Assembly: GCF_023078355.1 (NCBI RefSeq)
Contig: NZ_CP095552.1
Coordinates: 2,170,001-2,234,000, forward strand
Reading direction: 5' to 3'
Length of the DNA: 64,000 nt
Source: Gordonia hongkongensis
GTDB lineage: Bacteria; Actinomycetota; Actinomycetes; Mycobacteriales; Mycobacteriaceae
In this document: in pieces, positions 18,266 to 28,202 of the stretch
Layout of the letters: every line of letters starts with the position of its first letter
Position numbering within the stretch: position 1 is the stretch's first letter
Position numbers and translations under genes: made by a program
Notes under the pieces: model-generated
What the model was told of the DNA's origin: nothing
The model's input: the letters and a program-made list of their open reading frames with translations, nothing else
Database searches by the model: none

Positions 18266-21200
18266 GTGACGTCACTCGTTCCGGACGCGGTGGACCACTA
18301 CTTCAGGTCGCGGACCGACGGGTCGGCAGGTGAGTCGGCCGCCGACCGGGTGCGCAGACATCTCGATGACGCGCGGGTCCGCCGCCGCGGAGAGGCGCTC
18401 GTCGGGGTGACCGCGGGCGAGGGCGGCACCGTCGAGATCCTCGTCGTCAACGACGACATGCCGATGCTCGTCGAAGCCGTCCTGGCCACGGTCGAGGCGC
18501 ACGACCTCACCGTCGATCGCATGGACCACCCGGTGATACCCGTTCAGCGGGACCCCGACGGCACACTCGTCGCCGTCGACTCCGGCGAGACGACCCCGGA
18601 GTCCTGGATCGCGGTCTGCGGGCTCGCACGTCACCCGGGCATCGATCCTGAACCGCTGCGCGACGACCTCCGCGAGGTCGTCTCGCGGGTCATCGACGTC
18701 GACGCCGACGCGTCGGCGATGCGCTCTCGGATGGCCGAGTGCGCCGCCGGGATGGCCGAGGCGCCGCTGCCGGGGGCCGGAGTCTCCGACGCCGACCGTG
18801 GTGAGTACGCCGCACTGCTCGAGTGGTTCGCCGGCAACCACTTCCACCCGCTGGGCCATGTGCGGGTGGGCGGGGACGGGCCCGCCGGGGACGCCGACCG
18901 TCTCGGTGTGTGGCGAACCGACTCCATCAGCCGCGACTTCCCGTCGGTGACTGATCGTCCGCTGGTCCCGCGGGTCAGCCGGGTGTTCGTGGCGACCGGC
19001 ATCCAGCGCACCAATTTCCCGGTGCTCGTGCAGGTTCCGACGTTCGATGCGAATGGCGATCACGACGGCGAGCATCGTTTCCTGGGTACCCTCACCTCCG
19101 CCGGCAATCATCAGGCGGTGCTCGACGTCCCGGTCCTGCGCGCCAAGGTGCACGACGTCCTCGCGCAGGCGGGCGTCGAGGAGGATTCCTTCGCCGGTCA
19201 GTCCATGATCGAGCTGCTGCAGAACTATCCGCTGGTGGAGATGTTCTCGTCCACCGAGGACGAGCTCGAACGCCGCCTGACCGAGATGCTGGACGCGGTG
19301 GCGACGCGGTCGCTGCGGCTGTTCCTGCGCACCAACTTCGACGGCCGCACCGCTGTTGCCCTCATCTACCTGCCCCGGGATCGCTACAACACGTCCACCC
19401 GGCTCGCCCTCGAGCGCGCGCTCGTCGCCGAGGTGGACGGAACCGGGCTGGAGTACACGGCGCGTGTCAGCGAGATGCCGTTGGCACTATTGCAGGTGCT
19501 GGTCTGTATCGACCCGACGACGGCGGCCGAGCTCGGATCGGTCGACACCGGATCACCGGCCCACGCACGCGTGCAAGCGGCGCTGGTCGCCGCCATCCGC
19601 GGTTGGGACGAGCGGGTGCGCGAACTGGCTGTCGCAGAGGACATCGCGGGACTCGACGGCGGCCCGGACGTGCTGCTGCGCCAGTTGTCCTCGCTGTCGG
19701 AGGACTACAAGGAGCTCCGCGAACCGCACGCGGCCCTCGCCGACCTCATCCGCGTCGTGGGTCTGGAACCGGGTGAGATCGACGTGACCCTCGACGCCGC
19801 CGAGACGGCGACCGACGGGCGAGAACCGGACCGGTGGATCTTCACGCTGTACCTCTGCGGTGCGTCGGCGACACTGACCGATGTCCTGCCGGTGTTGCAC
19901 AGTCTCGGTCTCGACGTCCTCGAGGAGCACCCGTACGAGATTCATCGGCTCGACGACACCGTCTGCTGGGCCTACGAATTCAGCGTCCAACTCGCGGCCG
20001 GGATGACCGTCGACCTCGACCACGCCGACGACCTCGCCGACCGGTTCACCGAGGCGTTCCGCCGGATCTGGCTCGCCGGTGCGGACGTCGACGCCTACAA
20101 CGAACTCGTCATCAGGTCGGGCCTGGACTGGCGGTCGGCGGCCATGCTGCGCGCCTACGGGCAGTACCTGCGTCAATGCGGGTTCTCGTACAGTTCGGCC
20201 CACGTCGCCAGCGTCCTCGGCCAGCACCTCGCCATCACCCGCGGCCTCGTCGACCTGTTCGTCGCGTCGTTCGACCCCGACACCGCCGACGAACAGCGCC
20301 GAAAGCGGGTACGCGACAAGCTCGACGAGGAGATCGGACTCGTGTTGAGCCTCGATGCCGACCGCATCGTCTCCGCGTTCGCGGCGGTGCTGTCGGCGAC
20401 CGACCGCACGAACTACTTCGTCGACGGCGGGTCGTCGGACTCCGATCACTGTCCGGTCATCTCGTTCAAACTCCGTCCGCGCGACATCCCGCAGACCCCT
20501 GAACCCCGTCCGCTGCACGAGATCTTCGTCTACTCACCGCGCGTGGAGGGGGTGCACCTCCGATTCGGCTCGGTCGCCCGTGGCGGCCTGCGATGGTCGG
20601 ACCGCCGGGAGGATTTCCGCACCGAGATCCTCGGCCTGGTCAAGGCGCAGGCGGTGAAGAACGCGGTGATCGTGCCGCTCGGCGCCAAGGGCGGTTTCGT
20701 GGTCAAACGGCCGCCGCCGCCGACCGGTGACGCCGCGCGGGACCGGGAGGCGCAGCGGGAGGAAGGGATCGCGTGCTACCGGCAGTTCATCGCCGGCCTG
20801 CTCGACGTGACCGACAACATCGACCTCGCGACCGGTGAGGTCATCCCCGCCCGCGGGGTCGTCCGGCTCGACTCCGACGACACCTACCTGGTGGTGGCGG
20901 CCGACAAGGGCACCGCCTCGTTCTCCGACATCGCCAACGACGTGTCGAAGTCGTACGGGTTCTGGCTCGGCGACGCCTTCGCCTCCGGCGGGTCGGCCGG
21001 ATACGACCACAAGGCCATGGGTATCACTGCCCGGGGCGCGTGGGAGTCGGTCAAGCGGCATTTCCGCGAGATGGGGACCGACACACAGTCGCAGGACTTC
21101 ACCGTTGTCGGGATCGGCGACATGAGCGGCGACGTGTTCGGCAACGGGATGCTGCTCAGCGAGCACATCCGGCTCGTCGCCGCGTTCGATCACCGGCACA

Positions 21201-22999
21201 TCTTCGTCGACCCCGATCCGGAGGCGGCGGCGTCGTTCACCGAACGGAAGCGGTTGTTCGGCCTCCCGCGGTCGTCGTGGGCGGACTACGACACCGACCT
21301 CATCAGTGCCGGCGGCGGGGTGTGGGAGCGCGACCGCAAGTCGATCCCGATCACCCCCGAGATGGTGGACGCGCTGGGCATGGAAGACGGCACGACAGAA
21401 CTCTCACCACCCGAATTGATACGCGCGATCCTGCTCGCTCCAGTCGACCTCCTGTGGAACGGCGGCATCGGGACCTACGTGAAGGCGTCGACCGAATCAC
21501 ATGCGAGTGTCGGCGACAAGTCCAACGACGCGATCCGAGTCGACGGAAACGAGTTGCGTGCCAAGGTGATCGGAGAGGGCGGCAACCTCGGGGTCACCGA
21601 ACGCGGGCGCATCGAGTTCGACCTCGCCGGGGGCCGGATCAACACCGACGCCCTCGACAACTCGGCCGGGGTCGACTGTTCCGACCACGAGGTGAACATC
21701 AAGATCCTGCTCGACGCGGCGGTCTCGGCGGGCGGCCTCGACGCCGACGAACGCGACCCCCTACTGGAGTCGATGACCGACGAGGTCGCCGAACTCGTTC
21801 TCGCCGACAACATCTCGCAGAACTCCGAGCTCGGATTCTGCCGCACATTCGAGCTGCTGCGAGTGGAGGTGCACGCCCGCATGCTCGAACACCTCGCCGC
21901 CAAACGGGGCGTCGACCTACGCCTGGAAGCGCTGCCCGAGCCGCGCGAGCTGCGCAAGCGGGTCGGCAGTGAGCTCCACCGCGGTCTCACGTCGCCCGAG
22001 TTCGCCACGCTCATGGCGCACGTCAAGCTCGAGTCCAAATCCGACCTGCTCGCCACCGACCTCCCCGACAACGACGTGTTCGCACCCCGCGTCGCGCGCT
22101 ACTTCCCGGACGCGGTGCGCACCGAGCATTCCGACGCGATCAGCGGACACCGGTTGCGGCGTCAGATCGTGGCGACGACCCTCGTCAACGACGTGATCGA
22201 CCACGCCGGGATGACCCACCTGTTCCGGTTGAGCGAGGGGAGCAGCTGCAGTACCGAGGAGGGCGTCCGCGCGTATGTGGTGTCCAACAAGGTCTTCGGC
22301 ATGAACGAGGTGTTCGAGGGCATCCGGCATGCACCGGCTACGGTCGAGGCCGTCGACGAGATGATGCTGTACGCTCGCCGTCTGCTGTTCCGCGCCTCGC
22401 GGTGGCTGCTCGCCTTCCGGCCGCAACCATTGGCCATGGCCGCCGAGATCACCCGCTACGGCGAGCGGGTGGCAGCACTGTCCGAGGTCATCGACGACTG
22501 GTACGGGCTGAGCTCGGCACGCGATGTCGCCGAGCGCGCCGACACCTACATCGAGCACGGCGTTCCCGAGGACCTCGCCCACACCGTCGCGGCTAGCCTG
22601 CACCGCTTCTGTCTGCTCGACATCATCGACGCGGCCGAGATCGCCGACCGGGACGCCGGCGAGGTCGGCGACCTCTACTTCGGGGTGATGGAGCACTTCG
22701 GTCTCGAACAGCTGCTCACGGCGGTGTCGGGACTCGAATTCGGCGATCGATGGCATGCGCTGGCCCGGTTGGCAGTGCGTGACGACATGCACGGTGCGCT
22801 CCGTGCGCTGACCCTGCGGATCCTGGAGGTCAGCGAACCCGGCGAGAGCACGGCCGACAAGATCGCCGAGTGGGAGTCCTCGCGGTCGAACCGGCTGAGC
22901 CGGGTACGTAGCGTGCTCCGGGAGATCGAGGAGACCGGGACCGCGGACCTGGCCACGCTCTCCGTCGCGGCCCGGCAGCTGAGGAGCGTGATCCGCTGA
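18266..22999 (+). CDS. gdh: NAD-dependent glutamate dehydrogenase, large (L-180) type
   Basis: A 1577-residue protein of the giant NAD-GDH class, close to the usual ~1600. Long N-terminal regulatory regions are followed by the catalytic part: RGGLRWSDRREDFRTEI, the lysine segment KAQAVKNAVIVPLGAKGGFV, and the nucleotide-binding region with VGIGDMSGDVFGNGML. It deaminates glutamate to 2-oxoglutarate, a catabolic link between carbon and nitrogen metabolism. In mycobacteria the orthologue is inhibited by unphosphorylated GarA; the sequence here does not show this. The start is a GTG. It lies 40 bp after ettA, probably with some co-transcription. Confidence 0.95.
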   Translation: MTSLVPDAVDHYFRSRTDGSAGESAADRVRRHLDDARVRRRGEALVGVTAGEGGTVEILVVNDDMPMLVEAVLATVEAHDLTVDRMDHPVIPVQRDPDGTLVAVDSGETTPESWIAVCGLARHPGIDPEPLRDDLREVVSRVIDVDADASAMRSRMAECAAGMAEAPLPGAGVSDADRGEYAALLEWFAGNHFHPLGHVRVGGDGPAGDADRLGVWRTDSISRDFPSVTDRPLVPRVSRVFVATGIQRTNFPVLVQVPTFDANGDHDGEHRFLGTLTSAGNHQAVLDVPVLRAKVHDVLAQAGVEEDSFAGQSMIELLQNYPLVEMFSSTEDELERRLTEMLDAVATRSLRLFLRTNFDGRTAVALIYLPRDRYNTSTRLALERALVAEVDGTGLEYTARVSEMPLALLQVLVCIDPTTAAELGSVDTGSPAHARVQAALVAAIRGWDERVRELAVAEDIAGLDGGPDVLLRQLSSLSEDYKELREPHAALADLIRVVGLEPGEIDVTLDAAETATDGREPDRWIFTLYLCGASATLTDVLPVLHSLGLDVLEEHPYEIHRLDDTVCWAYEFSVQLAAGMTVDLDHADDLADRFTEAFRRIWLAGADVDAYNELVIRSGLDWRSAAMLRAYGQYLRQCGFSYSSAHVASVLGQHLAITRGLVDLFVASFDPDTADEQRRKRVRDKLDEEIGLVLSLDADRIVSAFAAVLSATDRTNYFVDGGSSDSDHCPVISFKLRPRDIPQTPEPRPLHEIFVYSPRVEGVHLRFGSVARGGLRWSDRREDFRTEILGLVKAQAVKNAVIVPLGAKGGFVVKRPPPPTGDAARDREAQREEGIACYRQFIAGLLDVTDNIDLATGEVIPARGVVRLDSDDTYLVVAADKGTASFSDIANDVSKSYGFWLGDAFASGGSAGYDHKAMGITARGAWESVKRHFREMGTDTQSQDFTVVGIGDMSGDVFGNGMLLSEHIRLVAAFDHRHIFVDPDPEAAASFTERKRLFGLPRSSWADYDTDLISAGGGVWERDRKSIPITPEMVDALGMEDGTTELSPPELIRAILLAPVDLLWNGGIGTYVKASTESHASVGDKSNDAIRVDGNELRAKVIGEGGNLGVTERGRIEFDLAGGRINTDALDNSAGVDCSDHEVNIKILLDAAVSAGGLDADERDPLLESMTDEVAELVLADNISQNSELGFCRTFELLRVEVHARMLEHLAAKRGVDLRLEALPEPRELRKRVGSELHRGLTSPEFATLMAHVKLESKSDLLATDLPDNDVFAPRVARYFPDAVRTEHSDAISGHRLRRQIVATTLVNDVIDHAGMTHLFRLSEGSSCSTEEGVRAYVVSNKVFGMNEVFEGIRHAPATVEAVDEMMLYARRLLFRASRWLLAFRPQPLAMAAEITRYGERVAALSEVIDDWYGLSSARDVAERADTYIEHGVPEDLAHTVAASLHRFCLLDIIDAAEIADRDAGEVGDLYFGVMEHFGLEQLLTAVSGLEFGDRWHALARLAVRDDMHGALRALTLRILEVSEPGESTADKIAEWESSRSNRLSRVRSVLREIEETGTADLATLSVAARQLRSVIR

Positions 23000-23067
23000 T
23001 GCGCAGGCGACGGCTGCCGTCGTCGAATCCGTCGCAGTCAGGTGTGCCGAGCGCCTAGCCTGAGCAC

Positions 23068-25329
23068 ATGACCCGAACCGCACCGCGCATCTGCCCGCTC
23101 TGCGAGGCCACCTGCGGTCTGACCCTCACCATCGGCCGGGACCGCACGACCGGCGGCGAGATCGTCACCGCCGCGCGCGGTGACGCCGACGACGTGTTCA
23201 GTGCCGGCTACCTGTGTCCGAAGGGTGCGAGTTTCGCCCAGCTCGACAACGATCCCGATCGCCTCGACCGTCCGCTCATCCGGCGCGATGGTCGGCTCGT
23301 CGAAACCGATTGGGACACAGCGCTCACCGCTGCGGTCGACGGGCTGCGCGAGGTGATCTCGACCTCCGGCGGCGAGTCGATCGGCTTCTACCTCGGCAAT
23401 CCGTCCGCGCACACCGTCGCCGGCACGATGTACGCGCCCTTGCTCATCCGGGCACTCGGTACCCGCAACGTGTTCAGCGCCAGCACCCTCGACCAGATGC
23501 CGAAGCAGGCGGCCACCGGTTACCTCGTCGGTCATGCCGGGACCTTCGCCGTCCCGGACCTCGACCGCACCGATCATCTCGTGATCATCGGAGCGAACCC
23601 GGTGGTCTCCAACGGCAGTGTGACCACCGCCGCCGACTTCCCCGGAAAACTGACCGCGCTGCGCCGCCGGGGCGGCCGCCTGACCGTCATCGACCCGGCT
23701 CGCACCCGCACGGCGAAGCTCGCGGACACCCACATCGCGCCGCGGCCCGGAACGGATGCGGCGCTGCTGTGCGCGGTGGTGCAGTGCCTGTTCGACGAGG
23801 ATCTCGTGGCCGACGACCTCGGCGGGATCGCCGCGCATGTCCTCGGTGTGGAGGCGCTGCGCGACGAGATGCGCGAGTTCACTCCCGAACGGGTGGCGTC
23901 GTTCTGTGGTGTGGCGGCCGCCGACATCCGGGCACTCACCCGGTCGATCGCCGCGGCGGAATCGGCCGCCGTCTACGGCCGGATGGGCACCACCACAGTG
24001 CAATTCGGGACCATCGGCAGTTGGCTCATCGACGTGGTGAACATCCTCACCGGCAACTTCGACCGGCCCGGGGGAGTGATGTTCCCGCTCGCACCGACCG
24101 CTCCGTCGCCCCGCCCGGCCCGTGCGGGCCGGGGGTTCCGTACCGGGCGGTGGCGCAGCCGGGTCTCCGGTCACGCGGAGGTCGGCGGTGAGCTCCCCGC
24201 CGTCGCGATGGCCGAGGAGTTCGAGACGCCCGGCGAGGGGCGGTTGCGGGCGCTGGTGACGGTCTCGGGCAACCCCGTCCTGTCCGCACCCAACGGTGCA
24301 CGACTGGGACGCGCACTCCACGACGCACAGTTCGTGGTCTGCGTCGACCCCTATCTGAACGAGACGACGCGGCACGCACACGTCGTGCTGCCGCCGCCGC
24401 GCCCATCGCAGAGTCCGCATTTCGACGCCATCCTGAACAACCTGGCGGTCCGGGCCACCGCCCGCTACTCGCCGCCCGTGTTGCCGCTGCCAGCAGGCCG
24501 TCCCGACGAGATCGAGATCGTCTGCCGACTGATCCTGGGCCTGTCCGGGGCCGGGAGCGACGCCGACCCGGGCCTCGTCGACGAACAGGTCATCGCGGCC
24601 ACGCTGTCCAAGGAGGTCACCGACCCCTATTCGCCCGTCGCCGGCCGTGACGTCGCCTCGCTCGTCGCGATGTTGCCCGACGCGCCCGGACACCAGCGTC
24701 GTCTGGACATGCTGTTCCGCCTCGGGGCGTACGGCGACGCCTTCGGCTCCCGCGACGGCCTCACGTTCGCGGATGTGCTGGCCGCGCCGCACGGCATCGA
24801 CCTGGGGCCGATGCGGCCGCGCCTGCCCGGGGTGCTCCGCACGGCATCCGGCAAGATCGAACTCGCTCCCGACCCGCTCATCGGCGACCTCGCGCGCCTG
24901 AGCGCAGCGGTGGACGCCGGGGGCGACCCGGCGCCGGCCGCCGACGGCAGCCTGCTGCTGGTCGGCCGCCGCCACCTGCGGTCGAACAACAGCTGGATGC
25001 ACAATCTCCCGGCCCTCACCGGCGGTACCAATCGCTGCACCCTGCTCATGCATCCCGACGATGCCGACCGACTCGGCATCTCCGACGTCGCCAAGGTCCG
25101 CGGTGCGGGCGGTTCGCTGACCGTCCCCGTCGAGATCACCACCGACATCCGGCCCGGGGTCGCGTCGCTGCCGCACGGGTGGGGTCATGATGTCGACGGC
25201 ATCAGACTGGGCGTCGCTGCCGCCGAGCCGGGTGTGAACGTGAACGACCTGAACGACGGCGCCCTGCTGGACCCGCTCTCGGGGACCGTCGTCCTCAACG
25301 GTCTGCCGGTGGAGATCGCGCCTGCTTGA
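23068..25329 (+). CDS. Molybdopterin-dependent oxidoreductase, formate dehydrogenase/BisC-like
   Basis: A 753-residue member of the DMSO-reductase superfamily. The N-terminal ICPLCEATCG followed by YLCPKGAS supplies four cysteines for a [4Fe-4S] cluster. The molybdopterin domains follow (WDTALTAAVDGLREV, IIGANPVVSNGS, VTVSGNPVLSAPNGARLG), with a C-terminal dinucleotide-binding domain (LLLVGRRHLRSNNSWMHN). No Tat signal is visible, so it is probably cytoplasmic. No electron-transfer subunit is adjacent, leaving donor and acceptor unknown. It sits between gdh and the thioesterase, genes I remember as adjacent in M. tuberculosis, so it looks like an insertion into that pair or a loss there. Confidence 0.85.
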   Translation: MTRTAPRICPLCEATCGLTLTIGRDRTTGGEIVTAARGDADDVFSAGYLCPKGASFAQLDNDPDRLDRPLIRRDGRLVETDWDTALTAAVDGLREVISTSGGESIGFYLGNPSAHTVAGTMYAPLLIRALGTRNVFSASTLDQMPKQAATGYLVGHAGTFAVPDLDRTDHLVIIGANPVVSNGSVTTAADFPGKLTALRRRGGRLTVIDPARTRTAKLADTHIAPRPGTDAALLCAVVQCLFDEDLVADDLGGIAAHVLGVEALRDEMREFTPERVASFCGVAAADIRALTRSIAAAESAAVYGRMGTTTVQFGTIGSWLIDVVNILTGNFDRPGGVMFPLAPTAPSPRPARAGRGFRTGRWRSRVSGHAEVGGELPAVAMAEEFETPGEGRLRALVTVSGNPVLSAPNGARLGRALHDAQFVVCVDPYLNETTRHAHVVLPPPRPSQSPHFDAILNNLAVRATARYSPPVLPLPAGRPDEIEIVCRLILGLSGAGSDADPGLVDEQVIAATLSKEVTDPYSPVAGRDVASLVAMLPDAPGHQRRLDMLFRLGAYGDAFGSRDGLTFADVLAAPHGIDLGPMRPRLPGVLRTASGKIELAPDPLIGDLARLSAAVDAGGDPAPAADGSLLLVGRRHLRSNNSWMHNLPALTGGTNRCTLLMHPDDADRLGISDVAKVRGAGGSLTVPVEITTDIRPGVASLPHGWGHDVDGIRLGVAAAEPGVNVNDLNDGALLDPLSGTVVLNGLPVEIAPA

Positions 25330-25402
25330 CCGGGTCGGGTAGTGCGTAGGGTTGGGCCGGGGTGGCCGCGCTGGCCGCCCGCCGACACCGATCTCACAGG
25401 GG

Positions 25403-25891
25403 ATGACGCACGTGCTCAACGAGGACGCCGGGACCACGACCGCTGACGGATACCTGGTCAAGGTGCCGGTGCGCTGGTCGGACATGGATGTCTACGCGCA
25501 CATCAACCACGCCCGGATGGTGACGTTGCTCGAAGAGGCGCGCATTCCCTGGCTCTTCTACGACGGCCGACCGACCGCGCCCCTGCGCGACGGCTGCCTC
25601 GTCGCCGACCTACACGTGAGATATCAAGCGCAGCTGCGTCATTCCGAGGGGCCGATCGAGGTCACCATGTTCGTCGAACGCCTGCGGGCCGTCGACTTCA
25701 CCGTCGGCTACGAAGTGCGCGCGGCGGGTGCCGACCCCGCCTCTCGCCCCGCCGTGGTCGCCAGCACACAGCTCGTCGCCTTCGACGTGGCGGCCCAGCG
25801 CATCGCCCGGCTCACCCCGGAACAGAAGGTCTACCTCGCCGGATTCCGCCGCCCTGCCGGGGAATCGGCCACACGCGGCGGGCCGAGTTGA
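25403..25891 (+). CDS. Acyl-CoA thioesterase, hot-dog fold (4HBT family)
   Basis: A protein of ~162 residues with the 4-hydroxybenzoyl-CoA thioesterase-like signature VRWSDMDVYAHINHARMVTLLEEAR, where the aspartate of SDMD corresponds to the family catalytic residue. It probably hydrolyses acyl-CoA thioesters; chain length is unknown. The ATG at 25403 follows AGGGG almost directly; a GTG three codons later at 25412 has better spacing and may be the real start. Its stop overlaps the next start as TGATG. The equivalent gene in mycobacteria (Rv2475c) also neighbours gdh. Confidence 0.85.
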   Translation: MTHVLNEDAGTTTADGYLVKVPVRWSDMDVYAHINHARMVTLLEEARIPWLFYDGRPTAPLRDGCLVADLHVRYQAQLRHSEGPIEVTMFVERLRAVDFTVGYEVRAAGADPASRPAVVASTQLVAFDVAAQRIARLTPEQKVYLAGFRRPAGESATRGGPS

Positions 25892-26580
25892 TGGAGCGGT
25901 TCATCGAGTTCGCGTCCTCGGACCGATCGAACGCCCTCGCGTTCCTCTCGCACGCAGTACGTCTCGACGATGCCGCCGTCGTCCGGGTGGTCGCGCGTTC
26001 GGACGGTCTGGTGGCCTTGTGGGCACATACCGGGTTCGACGTCCTCGCCACCCGGTCGGTGACCGGACGAATCGCGCCGACCGACATCGTGTGCGACGCT
26101 TCGACACTGCGTGCGACCGTCGAATCGGCCGGCCCGGGCACCGCGGTCGATCCCGGCTTCTCACTCGACAGTGCCTGGCGCGGAGCGCTTCCCGCTGCGG
26201 TCGGGTTCCGGCACATCGACGACGTACCCGCCCGCAGCGTGGTCGAACTGTCCCGAGAAGGCGCCCGGGTGGCGCGCGAGGAGGGGAGCGGGCACGGTCC
26301 CGCAACGGGTCTGCTCGATCAGGATGTCCTCGAGGTCACGTCGGAGGAGGGTGCGCTGCGGGCCGCGGTGAGCATGCGATCGGTCTTCGCCCTGACCGGC
26401 ATGGGATTCATCCGCGACGCGGACGGACGAGCGGTCACCGAGACCTCCGACACCGGGGCGATCGCAGCCGACGAACCGGTACGAATCCGGATGTCGGCGG
26501 CGTGGATTCGGATCGATGCACGCTTCGGCTCGGTGTATCAGCGCCGGCACCGCGATCTCGCGGTCACCGTCCTGAACTAA
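25891..26580 (+). CDS. Conserved hypothetical protein (Rv2474c-like by position)
   Basis: A 229-residue soluble protein with no motif I recognise. It starts MERFIEFASSDRSNALAFLSHAVRLD, has alternating strands and helices, no signal peptide and no membrane segment. A central stretch (DSAWRGALPAAVGFRHIDDV) recalls hypothetical proteins annotated next to the thioesterase in mycobacteria. The ATG is coupled to the thioesterase stop (TGATG), so it is the second gene of that pair. It is the last backbone gene before the arsenic island. Function unknown. Confidence 0.7.
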   Translation: MERFIEFASSDRSNALAFLSHAVRLDDAAVVRVVARSDGLVALWAHTGFDVLATRSVTGRIAPTDIVCDASTLRATVESAGPGTAVDPGFSLDSAWRGALPAAVGFRHIDDVPARSVVELSREGARVAREEGSGHGPATGLLDQDVLEVTSEEGALRAAVSMRSVFALTGMGFIRDADGRAVTETSDTGAIAADEPVRIRMSAAWIRIDARFGSVYQRRHRDLAVTVLN

Positions 26581-26711
26581 ACGGTGTGTCTCACGATGAT
26601 CTCTCTTGTCGCCTGAGCTCCAGCCATGGTGATTCGCACTGGCCGCCACGCAGACACGATTATCTCGAAGTCGGAGGCCTGTCAGTACGTCGTGGTTCGA
26701 TTTGTAGGACG

Positions 26712-26726
26712 TCCGGGACTTGGAAA
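26712..26726 (+). repeat. Left 15-bp direct repeat bounding the arsenic island
   Basis: TCCGGGACTTGGAAA occurs here and again, identically and in the same orientation, at 32501-32515. It lies 11 bp outside the left motif array. It could be an attachment-site core, a long target-site duplication, or a remnant of a repeated element. Confidence 0.6.
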
Positions 26727-26737
26727 TGTGATGTATC

Positions 26738-26803
26738 GGGTCTTCGGTGACAGTTCTGAATCAGGACTTCGGTGACAGTTGGTGTGTCAGGACTTCGGTG
26801 ACG
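26738..26803. repeat. Left terminal array, three copies of a 15-17-bp motif
   Basis: Copies of TCAGGACTTCGGTGACA occur at 26761-26777 and 26787-26803 (last base varies), with a diverged copy GGGTCTTCGGTGACA at 26738-26752, spaced about 23-26 bp. The innermost copy contains the transposase stop codon. The same motif in inverted orientation is found at the right island end. It resembles transposase-binding terminal repeats. Confidence 0.6.
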
Positions 26804-28067
26804 GTCCGGTCTTCTTGGTGGGACGTGGGCCGCGCGGTCGGCTGTTGCCGACGTAGGTGATGCCGGGAGCGGGCCGGGGGTGTTCGACAATGACTTCTTG
26901 TTCGGTGCTGGCGATGACGATTACGTCCTCGTCGATGCCGACGAGGACCTGGTCGAAGGCGTGGTCCACATCGACCATGTAGGTGACTGAGTCCACGCTG
27001 ATGGTGCCGGAAGTGCTGACAGTTCGTACCAGGACGCCCTCGGGCAGATCGGCGGGTGGGCGCGGCGCCGGCCGCGGGCGCGGTGTAGGTCGGTCGAACA
27101 CTGACCCACCGGCTATCGGGTGTGGCGCATCGGCTTTCGGTGTGGCTTGCCACGCGGCCAGTGGTGTGACCCGCCCCGGCAGGCCCTGGTGAGGCCGTTG
27201 GGTGTTGTAGATGTGATCGAACGCGTCAACCTGGGCCTGCAACTCGGCCAGGGTGTCAGCCAATGGCTGCTTGTCCAGATACCGGAACAGCGTCTGATGG
27301 AATCGCTCGTTCTTTCCCTGCGTGGTCGGCTTGTAGGGCTTGCCGGTGATCGTTTCCACCCCGAGCACGCGGACGTGCTCGACGAGCTGGCCGAGACGTC
27401 CGCGCCGGGAGGGGTTGAGCGCGGGCCCATTGTCGGTGAGGAGTCGTTGAGGTACTCCGTGGGCGCTCACTGCTTTGTCGAACACGGCGATCGCAGCCTC
27501 AGCGGTTTCACCGTCGGCCACATGTGAGCCCACGGCGTAGCGCGAGTGATCGTCGATGAGCTGCAGGATGACGCACCTGCGGCCACCGGTCAGGACGTAC
27601 TCGGTGCCATCGAGTTGCCAGCACGCATTCGGCGCCGGGTAGACGAACCGCCGCCACGCCGAGCGGGGCTTCTTCTTCGGCTCACGGCGAGCGACACCGG
27701 CTTCGCGGAAGATCCGGGCCAGCGAGGCCGTCGAAGGCACCTGCGTCAACCCCATCGACTGCATCTTGTCGTGCACGCTGATCGGCCCGTGATCCAGACC
27801 GGATGCTTCCAACGCGGCGCGCACGGCCACCGCCTGCGCTTTGACCTCCTCATTGAGCGCTGACGGGCTCGATTTCGGGCGGCGGGTACGGGGTTCCAGG
27901 ACCGCCGCCGGCCCATCCACTCGTGCTCGTTTACGCAACTCGTAGAACGACTTCCGCGAAATCCCGTGTTCGGCGCAGAATGTCGAGACCGCTCCGCGGG
28001 GTGCATCATCAGGCCACTGCGAGATCGCCAGCCGCACGACAGGATCGATAGGTTCGTTAACTGCCAC
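26787..28067 (-). CDS. IS481-family transposase
   Basis: A protein of ~426 residues. An N-terminal helix-turn-helix (TFCAEHGISRKSFYELRKRAR) is followed by an rve-type DDE catalytic core: D in CWQLDGTEY, D in LLTDNGPAL and E in KNERFHQTL, all present, so it may be active. The start is uncertain: GTG at 28067 (before AVNEPIDPVVRLA) is chosen, while the open frame reaches 28334, including an ATG at 28139. The stop lies inside the left terminal motif. A decayed inverse of that motif (GTGAACCGAAGACC, 28093-28106) may mark the other IS end, giving an element of roughly 1.37 kb. Confidence 0.82.
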   Translation of the reverse strand: MAVNEPIDPVVRLAISQWPDDAPRGAVSTFCAEHGISRKSFYELRKRARVDGPAAVLEPRTRRPKSSPSALNEEVKAQAVAVRAALEASGLDHGPISVHDKMQSMGLTQVPSTASLARIFREAGVARREPKKKPRSAWRRFVYPAPNACWQLDGTEYVLTGGRRCVILQLIDDHSRYAVGSHVADGETAEAAIAVFDKAVSAHGVPQRLLTDNGPALNPSRRGRLGQLVEHVRVLGVETITGKPYKPTTQGKNERFHQTLFRYLDKQPLADTLAELQAQVDAFDHIYNTQRPHQGLPGRVTPLAAWQATPKADAPHPIAGGSVFDRPTPRPRPAPRPPADLPEGVLVRTVSTSGTISVDSVTYMVDVDHAFDQVLVGIDEDVIVIASTEQEVIVEHPRPAPGITYVGNSRPRGPRPTKKTGPSPKS

Positions 28068-28178
28068 CGCCTGAGCGTCGAGTGCTCGCAGCGTGAACCG
28101 AAGACCAGGGTGCCGGCTTGGCTGCAGCCCATCGGGCATGTCACACCCGCTGAACGGAATCGACGCCTTGTCGCTTGC

Positions 28179-28200
28179 ATTGACGTATGTCAATATTGAC
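28179..28200. promoter_or_regulatory. Candidate ArsR operator upstream of arsR-acr3
   Basis: TTGACGTATGTCAA at 28180-28193 is an interrupted palindrome (TTGAC-N4-GTCAA), with a further TTGAC at 28196-28200 just before the arsR GTG. A related palindrome, GACATATGTC, lies upstream of the second arsR. ArsR/SmtB proteins bind such dyads; which paralogue binds here is unknown. Confidence 0.55.
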
Positions 28201-28202
28201 GA

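Noticed and set aside
23038..25485. 815-codon minus-strand frame opposite the molybdopterin enzyme
   Set aside because: The plus-strand product has the cysteine cluster and cofactor domains; the antisense product is compositionally biased and lacks motifs.
26738..26803. Iterons of a replication origin
   Set aside because: No replication initiator gene is present, and the same motif occurs inverted at the other island end next to transposase sequence, which suits an element terminus.
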